Positions 18,813 through 28,866 of a DNA stretch of 64,000 bases are shown here, piece after piece. The notes beneath the pieces are model-generated. The model was not told where the DNA came from. It did not search any database and saw only the letters and a list, made by a program, of their open reading frames with translations. Positions within the stretch are counted from its first letter, which is position 1; each line of letters opens with the position of its first letter. Origin of the DNA: Chloroflexi bacterium HGW-Chloroflexi-10 (GTDB taxonomy: Bacteria; Chloroflexota; Anaerolineae; Anaerolineales; Anaerolineaceae); NCBI GenBank assembly GCA_002840755.1, contig PHBZ01000005.1:116036-180035 (forward strand). Direction: 5' to 3'. Both the position numbers and the translations under genes were made by a program.

Positions 18813-19595
18813 CTATGAATTTTTGCAGGGTATTCTTAACAGCATTTGATAAGAACCTGATGGTTGATAACCCAGGCGTTGAGCCAACCGTGCTGAAGAG
18901 CGATTGGCAGCATCCCAATGGGCTGCTTTACCATGCTCAAGGCAATCCATTATCAAGGCAGCGGAGACAATTTGTGCCAATCCTTTTCCGCGTTCTTCCT
19001 CAATTGTATTAACTTGAATTTCAATACCTGCCTTACAGCTAGCATAAGAAGAGGCGCCACTGACTATTTTATCTTCTTTCAGAATACAATAGCCGATACC
19101 ATGTTCCAGAAAATATTCCGGTGATCCGTAATTTTGGACTTGATCAACCGAAAGAGGCGTAGCAGCAGTGGAGAGAATCTTTGCCAGAGAGAGATCAATT
19201 TTTCGAAGTACGTACCCGGATGGGAGCCGGCCAACACATTCTCGCAAATGATCCGAATTTAAATTTTCATCAGAAAATGCATAGCGTTCGAGTGAGATCA
19301 GCTGGCTGGCATGAACTTCTTCTAGTTTTTGTTGCCACCCGGAAGGCAATTCTAAAACCCCTTTTTCTTCTGGCAACTGATTGATAAGCTCTATAGCGTG
19401 CGCGTGTTGAGGATCTCCGCCGAATGCAACAATATCTGCAAACACCAGCATCGCCACTTGCGGATCATGTAAATCATCAGTCCAGGCTGTTCCCAGAACA
19501 CCCTCTATAACAGTATCTATCAAAAAACTTGGCGGATTAGATTCAAATAATGGCTTCAATTGGATTCTGTGGTTGGGAGCAATATTGATTATCAT
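18813..19595 (-). CDS. GNAT-type acetyltransferase
   Basis: The 260-residue protein has a GNAT domain in its C-terminal half. Key parts are the acceptor-side strands (YCILKEDKIVSGASSYASCKAGIEIQVNT) and the acetyl-CoA pyrophosphate-binding stretch EERGKGLAQIVSAALIMDCLEHG, followed by AHWDAANRSSARLAQRLGY. The N-terminal half is a family-specific extension matching the 'GNAT acetyltransferase' (PF12746-like) architecture. The substrate is unknown. The gene lies 86 bases upstream of msrA on the same strand. Confidence 0.85.
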   Translation of the reverse strand: MIINIAPNHRIQLKPLFESNPPSFLIDTVIEGVLGTAWTDDLHDPQVAMLVFADIVAFGGDPQHAHAIELINQLPEEKGVLELPSGWQQKLEEVHASQLISLERYAFSDENLNSDHLRECVGRLPSGYVLRKIDLSLAKILSTAATPLSVDQVQNYGSPEYFLEHGIGYCILKEDKIVSGASSYASCKAGIEIQVNTIEEERGKGLAQIVSAALIMDCLEHGKAAHWDAANRSSARLAQRLGYQPSGSYQMLLRIPCKNS

Positions 19596-19823
19596 AAAAC
19601 AACCTCTGCTGTAATTTTTCTAAAAAACAGCTGGACATTCATTTAATTTCAGAATAAATATTTTATTACCTTTGTAAATAATCGGATACTGGTCAAAAGA
19701 ACAACCTTTCTTAAAGGAGAACAATTCATATCATATTGTCAAAATAATTCATTATAGGATTTGAATTTGATTTTCTCATCCAACCTGCTTAAACTATGCA
19801 TACGGATATTAATTTGGAGATCT

Positions 19824-21851
19824 ATGAACAATTCCGATAATTCCACCTCTAATAAAAAACTTGCATTTTCATTATTCCTTAATAACCATAAAAAAAACCT
19901 TGAGAAAACTTCTTGGGGACATTTTTTAATAAGGGTTCTCCAAATCCCCGTCGCCTATTTTAAAGAAATCCGATGGGAAAATGACGAAAACTATGGCGTA
20001 ACGCTTATTCAGCAATTTTGGCGCACAGGCGTATTGGGTAGAACAGCCTTAATCCTTATTGTTTTATCCCTGATTTTTACGGTTTCAGTGTTAAATTCAA
20101 CAGCGGAAATAGCCATAAATAGTACATCGATCATAGGGATGGTTGGTATAGTTGCCGCATTTTCCTTTCTTATCATAGCCAGTATTCACCAACCTGGCTG
20201 GATTTTTTTTATTGCCTCTGCTTATACATGTTGGTATTTATTGCCCGTTGGAATAAATCTTGCCGGCACATGGAGTAGTTCATTGCCGGTTCTATGGATG
20301 TTGTTATTAGGTTGGGTAAATTCCACCAGTATCCCGCGCCATTCCAGGTTGGATTGGGGATTCTTCTTGCTTTGTTTAGGTGCTGGTCAACTTCTTTTCC
20401 GGCCTTTTGGTTTTGATCGGATTATCCCGGACCAATTCAGCTTATTAGCTCGCCTTATTTTTGGCATGCTGTTATTTTCTCTTTGCCAAATCAAGATAAT
20501 AAAGACAATTTCTATTAAAGCAAAACCTTGGCTGGATAAAACAACCCTCATCTTTGTAATTAGTCTGGTGATTTTTGGTGTTTTTATTCTATTTGCATGT
20601 CTAAATAATTTTTCATCAACTGTCGAAAATTTACTCCTAAGTATGCGTAGTGCCTTAGGCCTGGTAGATTTATTCTGGTTTTGGCTTGGATGGACAGTTT
20701 TTGAAGGGATTATCGACCTGAGTGGATTTAGTGTCGGCCAAAGCATGCAGCTACTTTCTGCAAAAACAGTTTATATTCTGTCTCCCATACTTTGGGCATT
20801 AAGTACCCTTTTTTGTTGGTCCGCAACCAGGTCACTACCGATAACATTGTTAATCCTGATGAAAAAAATCGGATTTTCCGACTGGGTTTACACCTGGTCA
20901 GATCCCTTTTACTTTACGGTTCAAGGCTTTGTCTGGTTTAGTCTGCCAGTTTTGATTATTTATCTTTTCTTTTTACTCAGAAAAAAAATTAATCAAAAAT
21001 TGTTTGGATTGCTAAATATAGTTTGGGCTGCTGGTTTTTTCGGTCTCTTAAGTTATTACCAGAGCATGTTTGGGCTGGCTACACTTGAGACAGATTCTCA
21101 ATTTCAATTTACTGCTTGGGCGAGCCTGGTTCTGGTTGGTGGTATTCTATGGGAATTTGCCAAAAGCGGTGTTTCTTATTGGGAAGCCGATTCTCAAATT
21201 AAAATCTTTACTTTATCTGCAATTTTATTGTTATTACTTGGTATAGCATCCGTAACATTAGGTGCGGGTTTACCGGACTTGGTAAATGAATACACTCTAT
21301 ACTCCTTCTTTGGAACAATTTACCTGGGATTGCCATTAGCAATTTATACGTTGTTACCTCAATTTTTTGATTTTGAACCATTGGCAGGAAAACATCTTAT
21401 CTTGTTTTTCCTGTTAGGATGTATTTCAGCCATCATTTGTTTAACCATAAACCCTTTCTCAGGCTGGCACATCCTCTTAGTACCCTTGCTATGGAGTTTT
21501 ATTTTGTTTTTCGTCGGTGAAAAATCGGTAAAACCAGGGCTAGGTTGGCATGGTGCTTCAACAGGAGCTGCAATCTCCTTGGGATTTATTACATTCTGGT
21601 TTACTCCTGAATATATTCCTATTCCATTTTTATCTTTCATAAACGAATTGCAATTGAGTTATTTGACAGAACCATTGTATCGGCCATTATTGCTTCCCCA
21701 ACACGTCCAAATCACATTTGCCACCCTGCTGATCGGATTAATTACCGGTTGGTTATGGTTTCGTACAACAAATCGAATTTTTCAATGTCTACTTATTATC
21801 TTAGCCGCATTCGTTTTAACTTTGACTTTTTTTATTATTCTACCAAATTAA
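19824..21851 (+). CDS. Large polytopic membrane protein of unknown function
   Basis: The 675-residue protein is dominated by hydrophobic helices, roughly 15 or more, after a polar 90-residue N-terminus (MNNSDNSTSNKKLAFSLFLNN). I recognise no transporter, polymerase or protease motif. I chose the ATG at 19824, preceded by GGAG, over an upstream TTG at 19761. No neighbouring gene clearly shares its operon. Base composition is AT-rich like the surrounding region. Confidence 0.7.
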   Translation: MNNSDNSTSNKKLAFSLFLNNHKKNLEKTSWGHFLIRVLQIPVAYFKEIRWENDENYGVTLIQQFWRTGVLGRTALILIVLSLIFTVSVLNSTAEIAINSTSIIGMVGIVAAFSFLIIASIHQPGWIFFIASAYTCWYLLPVGINLAGTWSSSLPVLWMLLLGWVNSTSIPRHSRLDWGFFLLCLGAGQLLFRPFGFDRIIPDQFSLLARLIFGMLLFSLCQIKIIKTISIKAKPWLDKTTLIFVISLVIFGVFILFACLNNFSSTVENLLLSMRSALGLVDLFWFWLGWTVFEGIIDLSGFSVGQSMQLLSAKTVYILSPILWALSTLFCWSATRSLPITLLILMKKIGFSDWVYTWSDPFYFTVQGFVWFSLPVLIIYLFFLLRKKINQKLFGLLNIVWAAGFFGLLSYYQSMFGLATLETDSQFQFTAWASLVLVGGILWEFAKSGVSYWEADSQIKIFTLSAILLLLLGIASVTLGAGLPDLVNEYTLYSFFGTIYLGLPLAIYTLLPQFFDFEPLAGKHLILFFLLGCISAIICLTINPFSGWHILLVPLLWSFILFFVGEKSVKPGLGWHGASTGAAISLGFITFWFTPEYIPIPFLSFINELQLSYLTEPLYRPLLLPQHVQITFATLLIGLITGWLWFRTTNRIFQCLLIILAAFVLTLTFFIILPN

Positions 21852-21880
21852 AAAAAGCCGATCCAAGACAGGACCGGCTT
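21851..21880 (-). terminator. Rho-independent terminator of serA
   Basis: On the minus strand a 10-bp stem with one mismatch (AAGCCGGTCC ... GGATCGGCTT, six-base loop) is followed by a run of T. It lies 18 bases after the serA stop. It also overlaps the 3' end of the convergent membrane-protein gene. Confidence 0.8.
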
Positions 21881-21898
21881 ACTAATTGAAATCAATCT

Positions 21899-22825
21899 TT
21901 ATTTATTTACCTGAAAACGGCAGTCACCTTTTTCAAAGAAATCAACAATTTGGCGAATAGCCGCTAAACCGGAATTCACATTGGCTTCTTCGGTTTGAGC
22001 GCCCATTTTCTTGGGCGTAAAATAGAAGCGGCCCTTGTAGTTCTCAGCAATTTCAGCCGCGCAATCCGGAGCAACATCCGATAAGTATTGAAAATCAGCA
22101 CGTTCAGCAAAAATTTTCAATAAATCGGCTTCGTGCACAACCTCTTTACGTGCGGTATTAACTAATCTTGCAGGTTTCGGCATGCTGGATAACAACCTAT
22201 AATTGATAGAATTTTTCGTTTGTGAATTGGCCGGGATATGCAAAGAGATGTAATTGCATGTGGCGTACAATTCTTCAACACTGTTGACACAGTGTACGCC
22301 ATCGGCTTCAATGCTTTCCTGAGAGATAAATGGATCAAAGGCATACACTTCCATGCCAAAGCCTTTGGCGATCGCGGCCACACGTTTGCCAACATTACCA
22401 TAAGCATGCAGACCTAATTTTTTACCCATCAATTCGCTGCCAGATTTGCCATCAAATTGCCCTCTGGCCTGAAAAACCATCATTCCAAACGCCAATTCGG
22501 CAACAGCGTTGGAGTTCTGGCCGGGTGTGTTCATCGCCACTACTTTGTGAGCCGTGGCAGCCTGCAAATCAATATTATCATAACCAGCACCCGCCCGTAC
22601 TACCACTTTGAGCTGTTTGGCAGCGTCCAATACAGAGCCATCCACAATATCGCTGCGGATAATCATTGCATCTGCATCCGTTACGGCTTCCAACAATTGT
22701 TCTTTGGAAGTGTATTTTTCCAGCAAAGCCAATTCATAACCGGCTCCAGCCGCGATTTCTTTAATTTTTATAACGGCTTCTTTGGCAAATGGTTTATCCG
22801 TCGCAAGTAAAACTTTTGTCATCAT
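21899..22825 (-). CDS. serA: D-3-phosphoglycerate dehydrogenase, short form
   Basis: SerA oxidises 3-phosphoglycerate to 3-phosphohydroxypyruvate, the first step of serine synthesis. The protein of 308 residues has the D-2-hydroxyacid dehydrogenase pattern: AVIIRSDIVDGSVLDAA-like N-terminal part, NTPGQNSNAVAELAFGMM, the NAD motif GLHAYGNVGKRVA and NTARKEVVHEADLL. It lacks the C-terminal ACT regulatory domain, so serine feedback may be absent. I set the start at 22825 because AAAGGA lies just upstream; the longer frame reaches into serC. It follows serC by 10 bases. Confidence 0.9.
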   Translation of the reverse strand: MMTKVLLATDKPFAKEAVIKIKEIAAGAGYELALLEKYTSKEQLLEAVTDADAMIIRSDIVDGSVLDAAKQLKVVVRAGAGYDNIDLQAATAHKVVAMNTPGQNSNAVAELAFGMMVFQARGQFDGKSGSELMGKKLGLHAYGNVGKRVAAIAKGFGMEVYAFDPFISQESIEADGVHCVNSVEELYATCNYISLHIPANSQTKNSINYRLLSSMPKPARLVNTARKEVVHEADLLKIFAERADFQYLSDVAPDCAAEIAENYKGRFYFTPKKMGAQTEEANVNSGLAAIRQIVDFFEKGDCRFQVNK

Positions 22826-22835
22826 ACACCATCCT

Positions 22836-23906
22836 TTAGTGGGCTGCTTCAAATTCGCGCATACAGGCAATCAGGGCATCAACACTCTCCATTGGCATGG
22901 CATTATAGAGAGAAGCACGGAAACCACCCACATCACGATGTCCTTTAACCCCAACCATACCTTTTCCACTGGCAAAGGTTTGAAACTCACCTTCCAGTTC
23001 TTTATATTCTGGTTTCATCACAAAACATACGTTCATCAGGGAGCGATCCTCTGGATCCGGAACAGTAGCCACAAAAAGCTTGCTGCCATCAATTTGATCG
23101 TAAAGATGTTTGGCTTTTTCAATATTGGTTTTCTGAATGGCCGCCACTCCACCCAATTCTTTTAACCATTTCATTGTTTGTAAAGCAGTAAAAATGGCAA
23201 ATACTGGTGGAGTATTGAACATAGAATCGCTCTTAATATGAGTTCGGTAATCGACCATTGTAGGCATTGGGCGGCTGACTTTACCCAGAATTTCTTCTTT
23301 TACAATCACAAAAGTCAGGCCGGCTGGCGCAAGGTTTTTCTGTGCACCACCATAAATCAAACCATATTTGGAAACATCCACTGGGCGGCTAAAGATATCC
23401 GAGGACATATCCGCCACCAGGGTTACTGGGGAGTCCATATCATATTTGATTTCAGTTCCAAATATGGTGTTATTGGTTGTAATATGAAAATAGTCTGCAT
23501 CCTCAGGAATAGAATATCCTTTGGGTATATAAGTGAAATTTTTATCTTCCGAAGTAGCTACCACTTCCATTGTGCCAAATAATTTGGCTTCTTTAGCTGC
23601 CTTTTTCGCCCAGGCGCCTGTGACCAGATAGGCGGCCTTCGTTTCTAACAAGTTGTAGGGTATGGTAAAGAACTGTGTCGATGCCCCGCCCCCCAAAAAC
23701 AAAACCCGGTATCCTTCCGGAATATCCAGAAGCTCTTTAAATAGCGCCATCGCTTCCAGATTCATTGCATCGACTTCTTTACTGCGATGCGACACTTCCA
23801 ATATTGATAAACCAGTGCCACTAAAGTTCTTTACGGCTTCCGCTGTTTGATCAATAGCGTATTGTGGAAGAATTGACGGTCCTGCATTAAAATTGTGTTT
23901 TTTCAT
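22836..23906 (-). CDS. serC: Phosphoserine aminotransferase
   Basis: SerC transfers the amino group of glutamate to 3-phosphohydroxypyruvate. The 356-residue sequence has the opening [53 protein letters not shown] and the PLP lysine K190 in [14 protein letters not shown], all diagnostic. GAGGAG precedes the ATG. It forms an operon with serA, giving the first two serine-pathway steps; the phosphatase is not in the window. Confidence 0.97.
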   Translation of the reverse strand: MKKHNFNAGPSILPQYAIDQTAEAVKNFSGTGLSILEVSHRSKEVDAMNLEAMALFKELLDIPEGYRVLFLGGGASTQFFTIPYNLLETKAAYLVTGAWAKKAAKEAKLFGTMEVVATSEDKNFTYIPKGYSIPEDADYFHITTNNTIFGTEIKYDMDSPVTLVADMSSDIFSRPVDVSKYGLIYGGAQKNLAPAGLTFVIVKEEILGKVSRPMPTMVDYRTHIKSDSMFNTPPVFAIFTALQTMKWLKELGGVAAIQKTNIEKAKHLYDQIDGSKLFVATVPDPEDRSLMNVCFVMKPEYKELEGEFQTFASGKGMVGVKGHRDVGGFRASLYNAMPMESVDALIACMREFEAAH

Positions 23907-24074
23907 TATGGGATTCTCCTCAACTTCCTTCTATATAAAAGCATGAATTTTTTTGGATTATTCAGACCATTTCATTATAGTGAAAGTAACATACAAAAAC
24001 AGTTGATGATCTTCCGTTGTTTTGTATGTATTTGTGTATGCTTGGTAATTAAAAATTGGGGATTGAAAATTGTT

Positions 24075-24557
24075 TTAATCGGTATGGATAGATCCATCCG
24101 GCATGATTGTACCAGATAATGATTTTGCACGTAACACACGATGGTCAGGTACATTCGTACCTGTCATATCCGCATCCTTCAAATTTGCATTAGTTAGATC
24201 CACGCCACCCAAATTTGCATCAATCAAATTTGTTTCCGATAAATCCGCCTCTACCATATCTGCTTCCGCCATATTGGCTTCCCTTAAATCTGCACCGCGT
24301 AAATTGGCGCCGCGCAAATTTGCCTTACGTAAATCTGCTCCAACCAGGCAAGCACCTTGCAGATCGCATCCCCCCATATTGGCTTCCATCAACACAGCTC
24401 CACGAAAATCAACGTTTTTCATATTTGCATGATATAAAGTGGCACCACGTAGATCGGCCCCCCGAAGATCGATATCACTCAAATCAATATAACTCAACCA
24501 TAACGGCTTTGCCTGATTGAGCAACATATAAATTTCGAACCTTGAGAATTCAGCCAT
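24075..24557 (-). CDS. Pentapeptide-repeat protein
   Basis: The 160-residue protein consists mainly of A(D/N)Lxx repeats, for example LRGADLRGATLYHANM, LVGADLRKANLRGANLRGADL and EADLSETNLIDANL. Such repeats fold as a right-handed quadrilateral beta-helix. I chose the ATG at 24557 with GGAAGG upstream; the longer frame starts at 24671. Some family members mimic DNA and protect gyrase, but most are uncharacterised, and no specific role is visible here. Confidence 0.85.
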   Translation of the reverse strand: MAEFSRFEIYMLLNQAKPLWLSYIDLSDIDLRGADLRGATLYHANMKNVDFRGAVLMEANMGGCDLQGACLVGADLRKANLRGANLRGADLREANMAEADMVEADLSETNLIDANLGGVDLTNANLKDADMTGTNVPDHRVLRAKSLSGTIMPDGSIHTD

Positions 24558-24719
24558 TCTTACCTTCCATCTAATAAGCAAATCGCCATGGTAAATTTCA
24601 AGAAAAAAATTGATAATTAATCTTAATTCTAATCTATTTAATAAGCAAGGAAGAGATTTTCTGTATATCAAATTCCAAAATTGATTATAATAGAGATATC
24701 TTTAATCGCATTTGATTTA

Positions 24720-26735
24720 ATGGTTTGTAAAATGGGGTGGTTCTTAGTGATTAAACGAGCCTTGTTAGGTCTTTTATTCATATTACTCATTGTTATTTCA
24801 ACTATTTCCAAATCTGCTTATGTAAATGCTCAGGATGGTAATGGGGGAGATCGATTTAAACTGGAAACGAAAACATTTACCCAATATACCTGGAAATTAG
24901 TAACCCATACCGGTATCACAATATGTACGGTACGTATCAATCATGAGGGCTTCCCCAGTGGAAATGAAACTCTGGCCTCTTGTAATGAAGCCATAAACTC
25001 TTTTAATCCCACGCCCACAGCGACTACCACACCAGTCACCACACCATTCCCAACCGCCACGCCGCTCGATATCAATAAATTTTTTTTGGAAACGTATTGG
25101 GTGTTCGTTTCACAGGAAGACATTACCCAAACCATAAAGATCAATGTACCGGACATGATTATTAATATTTATGCTCCTGGTTTACCCGTGAATGCCCCTT
25201 ACGTGATTATTAAAGCGATTGAACCATTTTCCGAGTTTGAAATTATCAGGATTGCAGGAACCGTAAATGGTAATCCTTTCGAGTGCCGCTCGGATCAATG
25301 TATAGTCCCCTTGTTGCAAGATTCCAGAATAGTGTTTTGGGCAGAAAGCAGCTTTGGAGATCAAACCAAAGCAATTACAGCTACGGCCAGATCCTGGATC
25401 AGCAACAATTACTATAATGTGCGGATTAGTACTATTGATCAATACAACAAGTTCAATGATTCATGCCGGGAAATGTGGGAAAATCGCGCAGTAGGTGAAT
25501 CGCCCCAATGGGTAACCTTTCCCCAATCACCAGACCTGTTAGCCACAGACCATGACCTGTATTATCTTGCTGGCAAGTTGATTTTGCACAAGTTTGTAAA
25601 TGCCGAAAACTGCCCAGATGGCGGTCTTTTTGCAAATGGTTCTCCCAATGCCTGCGGGCTTCAAGTTGCTTATGATGAAATGGTAGCTTGGCAAAACCGT
25701 TTTGACCCGACTATTTGGGGCTCCGGTAAAGAGTACGGCGTTCCTCCAATATTTATTAAGAGCTTAATCGAACAGGAAACACAATTCTGGCCGGAAAATG
25801 CAAAATACATTTACGAAGAATACGGATTTACACAAATCAATGAATTAGGGGCAGACGTTGCTTTACGCTGGAATGATGATTTAAAGAATCAAATTTGTTC
25901 TTCTTTATTATTTGATTGCGACCCTTCCTTTGCCAATATGAATAGCTTCGAGCAGGCCATGTTACGCGGCGGTTTGATCCGCTCTATTGATGCTTATTGC
26001 CCATCCTGTGAAAATATGATCGATCTGAACATAGCCGAACAAAGTATATCTATCATTACGCAAACCATTCAGGCAAACTGCCGTCAAACAAATTATGTAA
26101 TAGACAATCTCAAACTGGTCTCTTCCACAACAGATATGTGGAAATTCACAATTTTATCTTACCATGCCGGGTATCAATGCCTGGAAAGCAGCCTGAAAAC
26201 TGTGAAAGAGAAAGGATTGGAACCTAACTGGAATAATGTTTCCGCAAATCTGGCCTGTCCAAATGCGCGCTCGTATGTCGATTCGCTTTGGGATAAACTG
26301 GCAAGTTTTGAATTCAATTACGCCCCTCAACCAACTTTGAACCCACTACAACTCACCCCAACCGGTCAATCGAATTTGGTGGAAGTTCCACCAACCATCA
26401 CACCAATTCCATCAATAACCCCAAAAACATATTTAACCGATGGCGTTTTTCACATTTTCCTGTATGTTGATTACAATAACAATTTCATCATGGATCAAAC
26501 AGAATTAACCAACCAGACTACATTGCTGGTTGAATTTGCTAATGGTATAACTGAATCAGTACCAATAACGAATGGTGAAGCAATCATTCATTACACAGAT
26601 CAATTCAAGAATGCCACTGTAAAATTTACCGTACAGGAAATTCACCAGGTTACCCACTTAAAAATACCGGAAAGTGGTGAACTGTTTTATATCATCCGTA
26701 TTCCGCCACCGCAAATACCAGGCAAACTACCCTAG
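24720..26735 (+). CDS. Secreted lytic-transglycosylase-like protein
   Basis: The product, about 671 residues, has an N-terminal signal/anchor (VIKRALLGLLFILLIVIS), a Pro/Thr-rich linker (TPTATTTPVTTPFPTATP), a beta-rich region, then an SLT-like domain. In the latter, YGVPPIFIKSLIEQETQFWP puts the expected catalytic Glu at E353. YGFTQINELGADVA matches the usual GLMQI block and SYHAGYQC the usual YNAG. A second linker leads to a C-terminal domain with DYNNNFIMDQTE, similar to a calcium-loop. An in-frame TTG at 24681 overlaps a TATAAT (24686-24691), so I favour the ATG at 24720. Peptidoglycan cleavage outside the membrane is inferred. The next gene follows by 15 bases. Confidence 0.7.
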   Translation: MVCKMGWFLVIKRALLGLLFILLIVISTISKSAYVNAQDGNGGDRFKLETKTFTQYTWKLVTHTGITICTVRINHEGFPSGNETLASCNEAINSFNPTPTATTTPVTTPFPTATPLDINKFFLETYWVFVSQEDITQTIKINVPDMIINIYAPGLPVNAPYVIIKAIEPFSEFEIIRIAGTVNGNPFECRSDQCIVPLLQDSRIVFWAESSFGDQTKAITATARSWISNNYYNVRISTIDQYNKFNDSCREMWENRAVGESPQWVTFPQSPDLLATDHDLYYLAGKLILHKFVNAENCPDGGLFANGSPNACGLQVAYDEMVAWQNRFDPTIWGSGKEYGVPPIFIKSLIEQETQFWPENAKYIYEEYGFTQINELGADVALRWNDDLKNQICSSLLFDCDPSFANMNSFEQAMLRGGLIRSIDAYCPSCENMIDLNIAEQSISIITQTIQANCRQTNYVIDNLKLVSSTTDMWKFTILSYHAGYQCLESSLKTVKEKGLEPNWNNVSANLACPNARSYVDSLWDKLASFEFNYAPQPTLNPLQLTPTGQSNLVEVPPTITPIPSITPKTYLTDGVFHIFLYVDYNNNFIMDQTELTNQTTLLVEFANGITESVPITNGEAIIHYTDQFKNATVKFTVQEIHQVTHLKIPESGELFYIIRIPPPQIPGKLP

Positions 26736-26750
26736 TTTCAGGATAAAAAA

Positions 26751-28673
26751 ATGGACAATAAAATAAACGTTCCCCAACCTCTACCCGAAGACGAAAATCC
26801 TCAAGATGATTTTTTAACAATGCGTCAGAAAATGGATTCTTCTGAAAACGCCCCCCAAGGACAGGAGGAAGGATTCATAAAAAAGAAGATGCGCAACATC
26901 GGCCAAATCTTTACTCGTCCTCTCTCAGGATCGGAAGGAAACCCTAGTGAGCTTGATGCTATTCCCCTTGATCATCCTTCGCAGTCAGAACAACCTGATT
27001 TTAACACCCGCATACTTTCTTCTGAGATAGAAGAGGATGATGGGTTATCTTCTGTACCTCCTGCCATAAACATGGATACCCGAATTCTGGGTGAAGCGGA
27101 TGATACCAACCTGAACGCAAGCACCACCAAGACACCACGTAATCGGGATACTCGCATTCTCTCAGACGATGGAAATATCATATCATCCGATATAAATACG
27201 CACCCATTAATGAATGAGGAAATAGATTCATTAACATTTGAAGATTCCCCGGTTTTTGAAGATTCTCCACAGGATGAAGAGAAATCCATAGAAACTTCTA
27301 TTTCCTCTCAGGAGCAGCAGCCAGTATTTTACAAGTCACCAACGGTTCCCCGGGACCGGATTAAAAAGCAGCCACTGGATGATGATTTCTTTGAAAGCCT
27401 GAAAGACCCCTCCAAAACCATGCCATTACCCGATTTGGGCAATGACGAATTCATAGCAAAAGTGACTAATTCCTTAAAAAATGACCGCTTTGCAATGGAA
27501 ATCTCTGTAGAAAACCAAAAAGAAAAAGAAGAAGGGTGGAGTGAAATAATTCCGGACCATACAGATTCCGCTTCGGCTTTGGTTGCTGACCTTGAACAGG
27601 AGATTGATAATGCTGCCAATGCAGTGAATCCATTTGAGGTCAACGGAGAAAACCAAAAAGAAGATGATTTTCTATCAAGACTGAAAGATATCTTTCCGCA
27701 TAATTATAAAAGCCCAAGCACAACCAATCCGCTGGAGGGTCTTGATTCGTTAACTGAAAATGATAATACACTCTCGTCTGATTCCTGGCGGGATGTTCTG
27801 AAATCCACTGAAGAAAAAGCACGTTTACAAAATCAAAATGCATTATTACCTGAATCTCATAAAGATACCCTCAAATCATCCCCCCCCTTTGACGAACAAT
27901 GGCAGGTATTACGCAGCGGAAATACTGGTCCTTTGCCAGCGGAAAGCGCAGAAGACGCATCATTTTTAGATTCTTTCCCTGATAAAAAACCCATTACTTC
28001 GGTTGAATCCTCAATAACCGAAGAAGAATCTTTGGTCAGCTTACGCCGATCCTTCATCGAGGAATTCGATCAGTCTCCCTGGAATGAAGAAGAAATTCAA
28101 CAGCCATCCAAAAATTGGGTTCAACGCAATCTGACTGCATTCCGTAACTGGCTAAAATCCTTAAATACTGCAGAAAAAGTATTGATGGCGATGAGTTCGA
28201 TTATCTGTCTGGTTGTGATTATCGCTATTGCATTTGTTATGACCAATTGGCCTTCTGGAGGAAATAAAAGCGGAACACCACCTGTTGCATTAGAGTTGGC
28301 AGATTCTAACCTGGTCTATCCAACCGGTTTACAAATGCCTGGTGGTTGGTTCTTCTTTTTGCAAAGAGGAGAAATCACGGATGGAAAATGGAATCCGCAA
28401 AATGCTGAATGGGTGGCAAACACAACTATTCGGCGCGTGATCGGGATTCCCTGGAGCCGACAGGCAGAGGCAGTTTTTCAGAGCCTGCAAGAAGGCGATG
28501 AGATCCAAATATTTATGAATAACAACGATATTATGGTGTACTATATTGACGAAGTAAAACAGGTGGAACGCGATAATGTCCGTGAGATATTTGAAGATAC
28601 CAAACCTTCAGTGGCCGTCTTATTATTTCAGGATACGGATGATTTACGCTGGACTATCATCGCGCGACCTTGA
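26751..28673 (+). CDS. Membrane-anchored protein with degenerate sortase-like domain
   Basis: The 640-residue protein has a long acidic, low-complexity cytoplasmic N-terminus (about 1-470), one transmembrane helix (about 476-499, VLMAMSSIICLVVIIAIAFV) and an outer domain of about 135 residues. That domain follows the sortase C-terminal pattern: GDEIQIFMNNNDIMVYYIDEV aligns with GDEIIIHAxGQKYIYEV, and VAVLLFQDTDDLRWTIIA aligns with the TLxTC...RxVVxA core. The His (IGIPWS instead of TGHN) and Cys (LLFQ instead of TC) are absent, while the Arg context is kept. The N-terminal region has three copies of a [DN]TRIL motif. It forms an operon with the transglycosylase-like gene. Confidence 0.65.
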   Translation: MDNKINVPQPLPEDENPQDDFLTMRQKMDSSENAPQGQEEGFIKKKMRNIGQIFTRPLSGSEGNPSELDAIPLDHPSQSEQPDFNTRILSSEIEEDDGLSSVPPAINMDTRILGEADDTNLNASTTKTPRNRDTRILSDDGNIISSDINTHPLMNEEIDSLTFEDSPVFEDSPQDEEKSIETSISSQEQQPVFYKSPTVPRDRIKKQPLDDDFFESLKDPSKTMPLPDLGNDEFIAKVTNSLKNDRFAMEISVENQKEKEEGWSEIIPDHTDSASALVADLEQEIDNAANAVNPFEVNGENQKEDDFLSRLKDIFPHNYKSPSTTNPLEGLDSLTENDNTLSSDSWRDVLKSTEEKARLQNQNALLPESHKDTLKSSPPFDEQWQVLRSGNTGPLPAESAEDASFLDSFPDKKPITSVESSITEEESLVSLRRSFIEEFDQSPWNEEEIQQPSKNWVQRNLTAFRNWLKSLNTAEKVLMAMSSIICLVVIIAIAFVMTNWPSGGNKSGTPPVALELADSNLVYPTGLQMPGGWFFFLQRGEITDGKWNPQNAEWVANTTIRRVIGIPWSRQAEAVFQSLQEGDEIQIFMNNNDIMVYYIDEVKQVERDNVREIFEDTKPSVAVLLFQDTDDLRWTIIARP

Positions 28674-28866
28674 ACAATTTCATTACTTTTAAGATTTTTA
28701 TATGCATCTCCATCACTTTTCAGTTTTGTTATCTTAATTTTTGCTTTATGGATGCGTGAGGAATGGAACCTGAAATTGGTTAACCCAATTGGATTGTGAA
28801 TGACATAATACATATAGGTGCTTTCAGTTGAAATTTTTATAATGGAAACATCCTGGAGGATTAATT

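Noticed and set aside
28674..28866. Possible glmS ribozyme or riboswitch in the glmS leader
   Set aside because: The leader after the TATAAT at 28838 is only about 20 bases and the earlier part shows no ribozyme core, so glmS regulation by this RNA is not supported.
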